From Pollenia angustigena (taxonomy: Eukaryota; Arthropoda; Insecta; Diptera; Polleniidae), in NCBI GenBank assembly GCA_930367215.1, contig OV884060.1, positions 180,369,253 through 180,433,252 on the forward strand: a stretch of 64,000 nt of DNA. The letters are read 5' to 3'. Of the stretch, positions 11,143 through 22,473 are shown piece after piece (position 1 is the first letter of the stretch; every line of letters starts with the position of its first letter). The notes below the pieces were generated by a model that worked only from the letters and a program-made list of their open reading frames with translations, was not told the DNA's origin and ran no database searches. The position numbers and the translations under genes were made by a program.

Positions 11143-11953
11143 AATATTCCATTGTATCAATTTAATTTTTTAAGTACCAATTGGTTTTACAAGAACAACT
11201 CTTAAAACCAGGAAAAACCACGATTAATATGTGATACAATTTTCAACAAAAAAAAAAAATTTGTTTTTTGTTTAAGATGTTCTTTATCCAATTTAATCAA
11301 AAATATATCGTTACCTAAAACGCAAAAGGTCCTAACTAACCCAAAAATTTAAAACCGACTTTTACATTAATTTTGATGCAATTATAGCAATTTTTTCAAC
11401 GCTTTTTATGTTATTTTTCGTCAATTAGTTTTTTTTAAACGATTTAGCAATCTCAAATTAGTTTTTGGTTTTGTTTAAAATTTTGCAATTTTTCGCAAAT
11501 TCTACCATGCTCGCGATAAAATCGATTTGTTCTTGTACCTTTTTCGATTCTTTACAGCTTAAACGATTTGCTATCATGCCGCTGTTAGTTAATTTTCTGC
11601 TAATTTAGCAATTTTTACCGAATTTTTGACATTCCTTAAAAATAGTTTTAGGGACTTTTAATAAAATTTTTGGCTTGTTTTAAATATTTAACAATTTCGC
11701 TATTTTTAAAATTTTTTTTTGTTACTTTCCGACATTTTTTTAAACATTACGCGATTTCAAATAAATTTTTGTTTTTGTTTAGAAGTTTTTCAATTTTTCA
11801 CTTTCTGTGAAAGTGATTTTAACGACCTGTTTCGCTCACAAAATTTTGTATGGGAAAACAAGTCGTTTCAATCATGTTTGGGGCGCGAAACAGGAATAAG
11901 AGAGCGAAACACGAATATTGCTGTCCGTGTGAACATGGTATAAATCACAAGAA
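11143..11953. other. Diverged continuation of the GCGA-rich repeat; no gene
   Basis: This stretch holds another degenerate internal unit of the preceding repeat family (TCCAATTTAATCAAAAATAT at about 11290; CGCGATAAAATCGATTTG near 11513). The last 150 bp are unique. I see no convincing ORF. Confidence 0.4.
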
Positions 11954-12126
11954 AGGTGTTCTGGACAAAATCTTTTTTCATAATTGTGATTTTAAGCCGA
12001 TCAGCTAAGTGGCCGCCGATTTTAAATTACTTGCTTATTTTTTCCACAATTTTGAACCATGTTTAAACTTTTTTGGTTGTCAAAACACCCTTAAATTACA
12101 AGTCTTGTGATTTTCAGAATATGCCT
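11954..12126. mobile_element. Short MITE related to the one at 20057-20426
   Basis: The ends AGGTGTTCTGGA and …TTTTCAGAATATGCCT are imperfect inverted repeats. The interior word CATAATTGTGATTTTAAGCC is shared, in reverse, with the element at 20057-20426, which has the same end type. Confidence 0.5.
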
Positions 12127-13058
12127 GAATATCGTTTAACCTTACTTTACTATTTGTATGTAACGATTAGTTTTCTCCCTTTTTTAATAATCTCGTCCCC
12201 ACGTCTCTTAAAAAAATACTGCATTAAAACCCCAAGCAGCTGTTTTTCGTTCAATTTGCAGATACATAAAATTAAAGTAAATAATATCTGCTGTCTTCCT
12301 AACCATACATACATACGAATATGTTATTATATACAATACTATACTATACTATTTTAAAGGTGCCATTAACAAAAAAAAAATATTAAAAAATGTATTAAAT
12401 AAACCTGGAAATTTAACTCAAAAGTTGAAAAAGTAATAAATTTAATTTTTCGCTCAAAAGTGAAAAAAAAAAATTTCTGCAAGTTATTTACTTTAAAGTT
12501 GAAATCTAATAATGTTTGTTAATACATACATCAAATAGAGACATCGTTATTAGTTTGCCAAAGATAAAAAGGCCATCTCTGCCCTATAATTTATAATAGT
12601 GTATTTGCAACAATTAGTGTGTTTGTTTAATTTCTTCCAATAAAAGTGTTCCAAAGTGTATGTCCTAATGTGTACTCAACACCATGTAAGTTAATTTTTG
12701 CATTTGTGTACATTTAAGTATAATAAGTATGTATAAGTCTTTTCTTTGCTCCATCGCCACCCGCTTCGATGGTATCTAAAACTTTCCTGCCTGCCCCAAC
12801 CCCCCTTTTTTTAAATGAATAACAGAATAATATGTGCAAATGTATGAACGTTGTGTTATTTTTTGTTTCTTTTTCTACGCCAATGCAATTTCGTTGAATC
12901 AAGTCTGAATTTCACCACCCTCGCAATGTTGTATTTAGAGTTGCCAAAACTAAAATATAAAGATAATGTTCCTGATATTTTCAATCACGCTTTTCATTAA
13001 TGTCATATATATAACTGAACAGTTTTTAAACATCTAATAACATAAGTATTGTGGTTAT
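12127..13058. other. No recognised feature
   Basis: This is AT-rich sequence with a short pyrimidine-rich patch near 12770-12810 (CTGCCTGCCCCAACCCCCC). It has no splice-consistent ORF and no paired termini. Confidence 0.4.
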
Positions 13059-13310
13059 TTTGTTGAACTATTTATGGTTTTTAATCCAAATTTTTAATAT
13101 TTTTAATTAGGCTTAAGTTCATGAAATTTAATTTTTCATTAAATTATTTTTATGAAGAAAGGAATTTTACAACATGAAAATTAATTAAAATTGTTATTGA
13201 TAATCTTTCATCCTTGGCGTGACTGGGGCTCGAACCCCGGCCGGCAGGTTACCATGACATGTTTCGATTGCAACCACTCAATCTCCTCAGATGGATTTGC
13301 CGTCTTACAC
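13059..13310 (-). mobile_element. tRNA-derived SINE-like repeat, copy 1
   Basis: Read on the minus strand, the head contains GGGGTTCGAGCCCC (a pol III B box, complement of 13224-13237) preceded by GAGATTGAGTGGTTGCAA, which resembles a tRNA D-arm/A-box region. An AT-rich body follows down to about 13059. The same body and B-box segment recurs at 13587-13750, about 525 bp away. A tRNA cloverleaf is incomplete, so this is not a tRNA gene. Confidence 0.5.
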
Positions 13311-13586
13311 TCGCAGCCATCGATGACTGCTGACGTCAATAGTCAAACATCAATCCTTAAACCAAATTGTATTCTAACATTTGGTAGATCGAAATTTGCT
13401 TTTCTGAATATTATCCATTTTAATTGATTTTACATGTTTTTTCCTTACTTCTGTTTTTTCGTACTTTTGTCAAGAATTTTTCTTGAAGTCCAAGTACATT
13501 TTTTGTTTTTTTCCTTTTGTCTTTTTCTTTTCTGTTGACCTTTTTCAGCACAACTTGAAGGACAAATGTACATATAGAGCTCGTTA

Positions 13587-13750
13587 TTTTGTTGAACTAT
13601 TTATGGTTTTTAATCCAAATTTTTAATATTTTTAATTAGGCTTAAGTTCATGAAATTATTTTTATGAAGAAAGGAATTTTACAACATGAAAATTAATTAA
13701 AATTGTTATTGATAATCTTTCATTATTGACGTGACTGGGGCTCGAACCCT
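13587..13750 (-). mobile_element. SINE-like repeat, copy 2, cut off by a MITE
   Basis: It repeats the body of the copy at 13059-13240, from TGTTGAACTATTTATGGTTT to GTGACTGGGGCTCGAACCC, with a short internal deletion. The match ends at about 13750 just before the MITE at 13755, so the head is missing or displaced. Confidence 0.5.
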
Positions 13751-13754
13751 ACGC

Positions 13755-14022
13755 TGGGTCTCCACGTAGCAATTTTTTTGTTAAGAACAAGCAAAAACGT
13801 CGGCAGAACAATGGCGCAATAATTGCTGATTATATTGCTGGAGAACACGTGAAATTGCTTTGCCATAAATAAACATTTTACAGCAGATTGCTAAGCAATA
13901 ATTGCTCCAGCAATCAGAAGAGCAATCATTGCGCAATGGATTGCCACTCATGGCAATATGCGGTCTATACGTAGCATATTTAATGACGTTTATCGCAATA
14001 AATTATTGCTACGCGGAGACCC
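13755..14022. mobile_element. 268-bp MITE with GGGTCTCC termini
   Basis: The left end GGGTCTCCACGTAGCAAT pairs with the right end ATTGCTACGCGGAGACCC. The interior is rich in GCAAT/ATTGC words. TACGCT occurs on both sides close to the ends but is offset by GGGG on the right, so it is not claimed as a target duplication. It interrupts SINE copy 2. Confidence 0.65.
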
Positions 14023-14657
14023 GGGGTTACGCTAATGTAAAAATTTATACTAGCCCCTAGGCCTAGTGAAATTTAAAGAAATAAAAAGTGTTTAAAAATT
14101 ACACCCATGAATTGCTTAACATTAATTTATGATGACGTGTTAAACCTTACTGAACACAAATGTCAACACAGTTTGACATTCAAAGCTGTCTGTCAAACCA
14201 TTGTTATCGATATCGAAAGTTCTTTTGCAGCTAAAAAACACCCGATATATGTATTTGGTTAGAGTAGATTGCTATTCACGCCTATCGTAAATAAATAGTG
14301 AACAGTTTATTTTCCTGGAAATTTAGTATACATATATTCAAGAAATATGAGAAACAAATTTTAAGGGAATATAAGAAATTAAGCTGTTTTAAATTAAATA
14401 TAAAGTAAATTAAGGTTCATCCTACCTGGTAGGTTAAAGTAAAGTTTTTATTATGGAACACTTTTTATACGTCCGATAAAATCGGTAAGTTGTGAAAACG
14501 AACCTAAACCTATATAAATCATCACGGATTTTGAGTATGTTAATGAATAATTAATGTAATGCCGAGAGATCATTTGTTCTTGCTTGACCCTGAAATCATA
14601 AAAAATGGTAAAAAAAAAAATTTTAATGGAAAATTGTATCAAATTTTTATATTAATA

Positions 14658-15148
14658 CAGTAGAATCCCGATAATTCGTAACCGCAAAGGACCGGCCATT
14701 TCTTACGAATTATAGGGATTTTCGATTTAACGGGGTTAAAATAAAATAAGCACGAGTAAACGGGGTTTTTCAATTTATTTAGTAAAACGATAAAAAAAAA
14801 CAAAAAATAATTGTTAAAAATAAAATATATAAAAATTATTCATGTTTCAAACTGATCTTAGGAAAATAAACGCAAACACAAGCAAAAGCAAAAAAATAGC
14901 GGTAAACAAAAAAACATTCTTTCCCTGTTTTTGTTGTTTTTATTACGAATTATAAGTGGTAGTTAGCAAACAACTACGATTTATAAGAGGTTAAGAAGAT
15001 ATTATTTGAAAAAAATTACGAATTAGCGAGCGGACCAAAATGTATTGAAATTTTACGAATAAACGAGATTTTTTCAAGGGACCGACAGTTTATTACGAAT
15101 TATCGGGAATTACGATTTATCGGGGTACGAATTATCGGGATTTGACTG
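14658..15148. mobile_element. pogo/Tigger-like MITE with TA target duplication
   Basis: The termini are CAGTAGAATCCCGATAATTC and the reverse complement of …GAATTATCGGGATTTGACTG, each directly flanked by TA (14656-14657 and 15149-15150). CAGT termini with TA duplications are typical of the pogo branch of Tc1/mariner. Words such as TTACGAATTAT and CGGGGTT repeat inside both ends. No transposase ORF remains. Confidence 0.72.
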
Positions 15149-15327
15149 TATATACATGTATATGTTTTCTTTAAACGTTTTTAAAATTGTTTAAATAATA
15201 TTAAAAATGTCCAACTATTCATGATAATATTTTTAAATATTATAAACATTATGAATTAAAATTACTGAAAAATCCTTTAAATACTAAAGTTAAGAAATAC
15301 TAAAATTACTTTTGTGTACTTTTTCAG

Positions 15328-15803
15328 CCATGTTCTGAAATCAATTCCTAGTGATCAAGGCGAATTTACACAAGGTGAACTTATCTTGCTACGTAAACAA
15401 CAGCTGATTACTAACCTTGTGTCAAAATGGTATACCGTCCTGTTGGTTCCGGGGAATCTTAACTAAATTCTATAATTTTCGATTAAAATTGTGAATTTTA
15501 AAACTTTTTTAAGTTATAAATTTCAAAAAAACACAATTTAATATAAAAACAAAATCAAATATATGTTTGAATTTTTGACACAACGTTAAAATATTTTACA
15601 GTGTTGTAAAACGTTTTCAAAATAAGACCACCTTGTATGAATTCGCCTTGCTAGTGATATTAAAATCGAACAAACTCTAAAAAGATCATGTTCTGAAAGT
15701 TCATGAAAATAAGCGCTGTTATAAATTTCATACAACTCCTACGAAAAAATACGCTCATCTCCACCGATTGCAACTTCAATTAATTTCGACTTCCAGAACA
15801 TGG
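15328..15803. mobile_element. Outer repeat with CCATGTTCTG ends hosting a hAT MITE
   Basis: CCATGTTCTGAAA at 15328 is mirrored by CTTCCAGAACATGG ending at 15803, and CATGTTCTGAAAG also occurs at 15687. The element is split by the hAT MITE at 15356-15650. Boundaries are approximate. Confidence 0.4.
15356..15650. mobile_element. hAT-like MITE with perfect 8-bp target duplication
   Basis: It starts CAAGGCGAATTTACACAAGG and ends with the matching inverted repeat (…TATGAATTCGCCTTG). It is flanked on both sides by CTAGTGAT (15348-15355 and 15651-15658). The 8-bp duplication points to a hAT-type transposase in trans. It is 295 bp and non-coding. A CAAGGTG…CACCTTG pair near 43550-43618 has similar ends but no proven relation. 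Confidence 0.82.
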
Positions 15804-16328
15804 TAGTTTCGAACTTGGTTATAACACGATCAAATTTTGTTTCAATATACACTTACTTTGTTTTTAAATTAAAAAATTAAACGGAATGAATAAAATATTC
15901 GCATCCCCACATTGAAAAAATACCAGTTTTGGCTAGAAATAATGAATAACGGCAGCTCTGAACTCAACACGAAACTTAACGAAAATACAACTCTGTACTC
16001 GTAATTGAGGTCAATTAAATTATCCAGTGTTGTTTTTTTACCAATCTAAAAAAGTTCGTCGTAAAAAAGTGTACAGTTTTTGTAGGTTTTCAACAAATAA
16101 TATATTCTTACTTGAATAATAAACTTAAAATTAATTTTTACTTCAAAATATAAGTAAATTTATTGATAAAAACTTGTCTAATGTGAAAAAATACAAATGT
16201 CTATTTTTTTTTATTTTACACTACACCACCACCACTAGCTATACAACAACAACAAGAATACACTGTTTTTGTTGTTGCTTGTACTTTCGTTCAATCAACC
16301 GCGCGCGCCATATTGCAAAAGTTCGTTC

Positions 16329-16360
16329 AGTCAAGATCCGGTCAGCTGCGTTGCAAGACG
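16329..16360 (+). promoter_or_regulatory. Putative Inr + DPE core promoter
   Basis: TTCAGTC matches the fly initiator, with A+1 at 16329. AGACG, a perfect downstream promoter element (RGWYV), lies at 16356-16360, exactly +28 to +32, the spacing TFIID requires. The local sequence is more GC-balanced than its surroundings. No TATA box is seen, as expected for a DPE promoter. The exact spacing is the main evidence; chance matches in 64 kb are possible. Confidence 0.5.
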
Positions 16361-17099
16361 TTTATTAATTTGTTTTTTTGGGCAAAAAGTTTTGCTTGCT
16401 TGCTAAAGTGTTTCATTGTGTGTGTGTAATTTTATTATAAAAAGTTTAAGAAAAAAATTATGCATATAAGAAAAAATTGAAATTCACTATAAATATTAAG
16501 GGAAACAAGCAGCCGTTGTAGTTTCTTATAACAAGAAAAAGTTTAGAAAAAAACAAATTTGTATTTAAAAAGAAAAATACCTGTTTTATGAAAATAATAA
16601 AAAAAAATCTTTCAAAGGTGTTGCTTAACAAAATGGCGAAAGTGACGAAAAATTCAAGTGCATTAGGAACACTTTAGTATTTCATGTTATTATTGAAATT
16701 AGGCAAGACCATAGAAAGGCTTAAATAATTTTTGAGGAACTTAACGTTCATATTTTATATATATAAAGGAACGTTTAACGTGCTCATATGGAAACTGCTA
16801 CCGTATGCCACGAGTTTAACATATAAAAAAAGTCTACAAAGCAGGCCTCATCATCAGCCACAATCGTAGCAAACTTTATATTGACGTAGAGGACAAACCC
16901 CATACGGTCGGTCTTTAAATAAATGAGCTGATAGTGCTTGTTTTTCTTGTAATTTTTTGAGAATTATATTATATTAAAATTTTTGGAAAAATAGAAGTGA
17001 TAAAGTTTCAATTGGAATAAACTGAGATATTTTTATAAAATAGAGCAGCTGCAAGAAAAATATTTTTTGAATTTAACAAATGTTCATGTTATTTTTAAG
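16329..17099 (+). other. Possible first (5' untranslated) exon of an unidentified gene
   Basis: It runs from the putative start site to AAG|GTAAGT at 17097-17105, a full-consensus splice donor. It has no long ORF. A 14-codon upstream ORF in excellent fly context (CAAAATGG) starts at 16633 and stops at 16677. No repeat termini bound the region, unlike most of the window. No matching acceptor could be assigned; the next exon may be many kilobases away or outside the window. Confidence 0.35.
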
Positions 17100-17105
17100 G
17101 TAAGT

Positions 17106-18163
17106 TCATTTCCAAATATGTATGTACATATTTTGTACAAATATGTATAGAAACATTAAATGAAATTTTTTTGCTAAAACATAACCTCAACGTTTGTTCT
17201 TTTTTATGGCTTGTTATTTTCGTAAATCTACAACTACACTTACAAATATTAATGAGAAGAATAAATGAATTAAAAAGTGGTGTTTAATAAAAAAAAACTG
17301 CAGCAATTATATTATTTTAATACAATTATTAAAAATTCTGCAAACTTATACCTATTCTGTTGCTTTTTTTTTGCATCAAAATATTTTTTTTTCTCCCTTC
17401 ACCACCCTGTTTATCCACCAATTGTTTAAAAAATTATTTTTTGAGGTTATATTTTTTGTACTCTAGTACTAGTGTAAGAATGGAAAAATTATCAATATAC
17501 ATACTTCGGCTAGCTCTGCAGTAAGCAAACAAAAACAGACAAGCGCTGTAAAAATTCTTTCTTCTTTTAGTTTTTTTCCTTAACCACTTTTTAAAAAAGT
17601 AGACATGACCTCTTTTTTTTTGTTGTTATTGGTTAACCCAAGTTTCAGAGAAATTTTATTTAATCTACGAAATTTATTAACATTTTATAAACCTTTTATA
17701 ATTAAGTTAATACCTATAAGCTTTGTTGAAAAAATAAAAATTGCTTTATTTTATATTACGATATCTCTTTAACATTTGTAGTTCCCTCTTTATCTCTTTT
17801 GGGTTGTTTTCTCAATCAGTTTAGTATTTTTTTTACAGTTTGCACATCTAGAATCAGTGATGCCAGTTTTGCAGTTTTGGTGCTAGATTTCTTTTGCAAA
17901 ATATGTATGTACATTGGAATTAAAAGTAATGTATGCAAAATCATATTTTAGCATAATTTATAGTTTTTTAAAAACAATTAAACTCCCTTGAGTAAGTGTA
18001 TATATTTACATGAAGGAAAAATATATATGTTAATAGGTACATACATATTATGTATGTTAACAACAAAAGTAATTTTTTTCATATCATGAAAAAGTTACTT
18101 TTGTTATTTCTCTTCGTGTTGTAAATCACTTATGTAAACATAGGTATTAACAAATCTTATTTT
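17106..18163. other. Possible intron start; no gene; one short palindrome
   Basis: This is AT-rich and without repeat termini. A near-perfect hairpin lies at about 18061-18104 (AACAAAAGTAATTTTTTTCA mirrored by TGAAAAAGTTACTTTTGTT). A pyrimidine-rich patch near 17390-17425 is unexplained. Confidence 0.35.
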
Positions 18164-18883
18164 TATACCCACACCACAATAGTGGAGAGGGTATTATGCA
18201 TTTGTGCTGATGTGTGTAACGCCTTAAAATAGTGGTCCTAGACCCACCTTAAAGTAAACCGATCTATTCAGAATCACTTTTTGAGTCGAACTAACGATGT
18301 CCGTCCGGCTGGCAGGCAGGCTGGCTGGCTGGCTGTCCAAGTAACCTTGTGCGCAAAGTACAGGTCGCAATTTTCAAGATAATTTGATAAAATTTGGGTT
18401 ATAGGTTCTTATTGGCACAAGAACCAGGCCTATTGAAAATGGGCCGAATCGTAGGACCACGAGGGAAGATAGGGGGAAATTGCTTCCTCTCAGAAACTAT
18501 CAAACCGATTTTAATGAAATTTAAAACATAGATAGAACCATATCTATATGAACACAAAATGTATAAATTTAAAAAAAATCGGACCACGAGGGGAGATAGG
18601 GGCAATTTCTGCCTCTCAAACCGATTTTAATGAAATTTAAAACATAGATAGATCCATATCTATAGAGACACATTAGCTATACAGTTTTTAAAAAATAGGA
18701 CCACAAGGGGAGGAAGGGGGCAATTTCTACTTCTCTCAAACTTTCAAACCGATTTTTATGTTCAAGTTTATAAACATAGATAAATCCATATTTATATGGA
18801 CACATAAGCATGATATGTTTTTAAATAATGTGGTGTAGGTTATCATATGGTCGGGCTTGACCGACTATACTTTCTTACTTGTT
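18164..18883 (+). mobile_element. DINE-1/Helentron-like repeat, copy A (near full length)
   Basis: It begins TATACCCACACC…GTGGAGAGGGTATTATGCAT, a subterminal palindrome typical of fly DINE-1-like repeats. It continues through GATGTCCGTCCGGCTGGC and a GGCTGGCTGGCTGG run. It ends with a GTCGGGCTTGACCGAC hairpin followed by TATACTTTCTTACTTGTT. Internal units of GACCACGAGGGGAGATAGGG and CAAACCGATTTTAATGAAAT repeat about three times. It has no coding capacity. Copies B-E lie at 35071, 39093, 43636 and 52846. Confidence 0.75.
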
Positions 18884-19269
18884 ATTTAATATTAGTTAGG
18901 TATTTATTACACAGTGCTTATAATTTAAAATACCTACATCTTGCAATTTGTAATAGGTAGGTATATGTAAAATGTTCCTTTCGAATTTTAAGTATTGACA
19001 AAATAAATAGGTAGGTATACCTATTATTTAAATAATTTAGCATTTTGTAATGCTTCTATAGATTATTATGCATAATTTTCCGCATTCTTAGCAGTTTATG
19101 AAATTTACTTTCTGGCAGCACTGCGCCATTGTCAGCTTTTGTTTTCTTTTTACATCACATAAATATATGCGTCACTCCACAGGGCTGCCAAATTTCAATT
19201 TTGCAAAATTGAAGTAATCGATTAGATATCAAATTATAACTTGTGTTTAATTTAATTTAAAAAAAAAAT
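18884..19269. other. No recognised feature
   Basis: AT-rich sequence with several TAGGTAGGTATA words near 18950-19025. No ORF or paired termini are seen. Confidence 0.4.
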
Positions 19270-19272
19270 TAA

Positions 19273-20025
19273 AGCGGCCCATACACTTGCAATATTATTG
19301 TATATGGGCACTTCCTAGATTGTAAACGGGACATTCGCACACCTTTATATTGACAAAACTGTAAAAAAACAACCTGATTTTCATTTTTTAAATTTATGAT
19401 TATTTTAACTCTCAATTAGCTCTTTAATTTCTGCAAATGAAATTTTTCGCTTACTGTCGTGGTTTCCGAGATAATTGCAAAAAACCTGTGATTGTAAACG
19501 TGACAAAAAACGGAAGTGGGTTTTAAGGGGTAACCGTTTAAACAGTGATTTCCGCGAAACCTGGCACAATATTTTATTTGGATTAATTTTAAAATTACAC
19601 AAATAAAATTACACAAATAAATGAATAAATAAAAAAATAAATAAAATGTTGCGTACTAATGTGCCCTAAAAATGGTTTCGATTTCAAAATAAAATATGAA
19701 TTACATTTTTTTAAATAAATTGTTAAAGAAATTGTAAACGGGACATTGTAAACGGGACAATTTTTCCACCATGATTTAAAATTTTTTCCATTTTGTCCTA
19801 TATTGTGCAATAAGTCGCACATTGTTTTCATTTATTCAATAAAAAGGTGAACATAACCTATAGGAATAACATAAACAGCATTGTTCAATGTTGACAACAC
19901 ATTCTAATTATCAAAAGTCTGATTGTTGCCAATATATTGTGCCATCATCGAATATCACACACATTGGCGATATAATTGTACAGTACGTAAAATTGAACAA
20001 TTTTATTGCAAGTGTATGAGCCGCT
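19273..20025. mobile_element. PIF/Harbinger-like MITE, copy 1 (with internal insertion)
   Basis: The termini AGCGGCCCATACACTTGCAA and …TTGCAAGTGTATGAGCCGCT differ at one base and are flanked on both sides by TAA (19270-19272, 20026-20028). TWA duplications are typical of PIF/Harbinger. Copy 2 is at 39939-40253. Copy 1 is longer because of a ~430-bp block (about 19318-19745) that copy 2 lacks. Confidence 0.78.
19318..19745. repeat. Inserted block bounded by TTGTAAACGGGACA direct repeats
   Basis: TTGTAAACGGGACATT occurs at about 19319, 19733 and 19748, with TTGTAAACGTGACA at about 19493. Copy 2 of the host MITE lacks the block. Its interior CGCGAAACCTGGCACAAT matches CAGCGAAACCTAGCACAAT at about 45805, so a related block exists at 45.5-46.3 kb. 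The ORFs on the minus strand here are not recognised. Confidence 0.5.
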
Positions 20026-20056
20026 TAATACGATGGCTGCTATATAGATATATATC

Positions 20057-20426
20057 AGGCATGTTCTGAAAAACATAAGATTTCAAATCACTTGTTATTT
20101 AAGAGTGTTTTGAAAACCACAAAAGTTTTAACTTGGTTTTAAATCAGTGATAACCACTCCATAGGCTCGCGAGTCAGTCAATAATCGTATTTTTCACACA
20201 GACACGGTCGGCAATTCACATGTATACAACAACTTTGTTGAGTCTCTGCGACCGCACACAAGTACATAATATCTTTGTGTGCGTGCGTTCAGGGCTTGGT
20301 TAGTTCGGGGCTTGGTTATCACTGTTTTAAATGGTGGAAAAACAAACAAGTAATATTAAGTCGGTGGGTACTTAGCTGAACGGTTTAAAATCACAATTAT
20401 GAAAAAAGTTTTTTTCCAGAACACCT
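20057..20426. mobile_element. MITE with AGGCATGTTCTG ends
   Basis: AGGCATGTTCTGAAAA at 20057 is mirrored by TTTTTCCAGAACACCT ending 20426. The interior includes CACACAGACACGGTCGG and GGGGCTTGGTTATCACTG. It shares a 60-bp segment in inverted orientation with 11954-12010. Confidence 0.5.
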
Positions 20427-20758
20427 TTTTTGTAATTTCAAATCACAAAATGAAATCTACGACGCCCACGTCTGTTTTTGAATGTGAACATATGTTCGAA
20501 GGCGGGTCAGTAAGTCGATGACTTTTTAATAACACACACACAGGTTTTTGGGTATATGTTTCAACGTTGTAAACATTGTCCAACGTTTCTCCAACTTTTG
20601 TATTTTTTCCAAATATATATAAGATTTTTCAGGTCATCAAAATTGGTATTTAATTGTAAAATGATTTCATCGTTTGAGTCAAATTTCTTTTCATTTAGAA
20701 ATTTCTTCAGGTTTGGAAAGCTTTAAAAAAAATCATTTCAGACCGAAAAAAGTATATA

Positions 20759-21375
20759 CAGTAGTTTTGACTTAATTGCCTTTTGTTTAAGTACACTTTT
20801 GACTTATCTGCACAAAATTGTTTGCTATGTAATAGGTACGTTTTTTTTGGACCCATATGGCTTTGTATTACAATATGGATTAATAAATAAATAAATTAAG
20901 AATATTTGTGATTATTGTTAAAAATCCCATACAAATTCCTTTTTTAAGTGCACTTTCTATAGGTACCTAACTTCACTTTTAAGATAAATGCACAAAATTT
21001 TTGGCATTTTAAAATTATTTTCATACAAAAAATTCAAGTTAACTGCACTTTCACTTAACTGCCCAAAATACATATTTCCTGTAATTTTGCATTTAAATAA
21101 ATAATATAAAACATCAAAGTTAGCTGCACACATAAAAAATATGGTGACAACTTTTTCATACAAATAGGTATAAAATTTTAATTAAATATCAATTTATTAA
21201 TAAAAACGATTTTTAATTTAAATATAATTTACTTTAGCTGCACTTTAATGCAAGTAACCACAATTGTGTAGCTGCACCGTAAGGTAGCTAAATGCATTTA
21301 AGATAAGAGCTCTTTTGGTTTATCTGCACAAAACAAATTTGCAAAGGAGATTGTGCAGCTAAGTCAAAATTACTG
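20759..21375. mobile_element. pogo-like MITE 2 with TA target duplication
   Basis: CAGTAGTTTTGACTTAATTG and the reverse complement of …AGCTAAGTCAAAATTACTG form the ends, each flanked by TA. The end CAGTAATTTTGACTTAGCTG is close in form to the Drosophila pogo terminus. The internal word TGCACTTT…CTTAACTGC recurs several times, as subterminal transposase sites might. It is non-coding and 617 bp long. Confidence 0.75.
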
Positions 21376-22034
21376 TACATACATATCGCACTTGTTCAAC
21401 AATACTGTATCAACTTTAAATTTAAAAATTTTGAGTATGTATAAGCAAAACAACATTGAATTTAAAAAAAAAATAATTTTTAAACCAATTGTTTCATTAC
21501 CAAAAAGTAGATAAAATAGCACAATATTTATACAATTTTAGACGACAGATTCCTTTAGAATTGAAAAGGATTTATTATTTCACCTATCCCTCATAAAAAA
21601 GCCAATCAGGCTTTTAGCATAATAACAGTTGTATTAAGCACAATTATTTATTTTATACAATAAATGTCCGTTACCAAAAATGGACCAAATCCATTATTTC
21701 ATCTTGCGCCTATAACAAATTTAATATTTTTTAGGCATCAGAGGGCCTAAGAGTGCCTTAAGGCATGCATGCTTTACAAAATATGTACTAATTAATTTAT
21801 GTTATTTTCCATTTTTTACAATTGCTTCCAGATCCAGAAAAATATTTGTAGAAGCTTCGAAAGATCTAAAAGCATTGTAAACAATCTCGAGCACAATGCT
21901 TTTGTTCGAAATGCAAACTTCCCAAATAAAAAATGTTTTTTATTTGATTATCATAAACAAAACTAAATATTTTTAATTTGTTTCATTACTTTTTATTTTC
22001 AATAAAAACTAAAATACAGAAATCTCAAAAATGA
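21376..22034. other. No gene; partial repeat pieces
   Basis: ATATCGCACTTGTTCAACAA near 21384 matches the end of the palindromic MITE at 23443, so a truncated copy starts here. GCCTAAGAGTGCCTTAAGGCAT near 21747 resembles a segment at about 22328. No coding signal is seen. Confidence 0.35.
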
Positions 22035-22306
22035 ACAGGTATGTGATGAAAATCGATCGATTTCAAAACGAACATTTTTAAAAGGTGTGATGAATTTCGA
22101 GGTTTTTTTAAAATCCATTTCTGAATTATAGTCTTAACTTTTCTTTCAGAATACACTTCAGTTAACGTATATAATATAAAATGTAAAAGAATAAAGACTG
22201 AAAATAAAAGGAATATCTACTAAAAATCCATTTTAAAAGATAATGAAAACTATATTTTCGGTTTCAAATTGTTTTGTTTTTAAATCGATTTACATCACAT
22301 ACCTGT
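22035..22306. mobile_element. MITE with ACAGGTATGTGATG ends
   Basis: ACAGGTATGTGATGAAAATC at 22035 pairs with GATTTACATCACATACCTGT ending at 22306, with one mismatch over 20 bp. The interior is AT-rich and non-coding. Confidence 0.65.
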
Positions 22307-22473
22307 AAATGTGTTTTTGAACTAGATGCCCAAGGGTGCCTCAAGGCACTCCTTGATGGTTTCTCATCTGGAACTTAAACGACTCATTGTACGAGATAAA
22401 ATATATTTTTTTTTTTAACTCGGAGGCCGAAAAATACTCTAAAAAATCATTTTCATAATACATATCGTTAGCT

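Noticed and set aside
13190..13300. A tRNA gene on the minus strand
   Set aside because: The B box and T-arm are good, but no matching 5' acceptor half is present and the body is duplicated at 13587-13750, as for a SINE.
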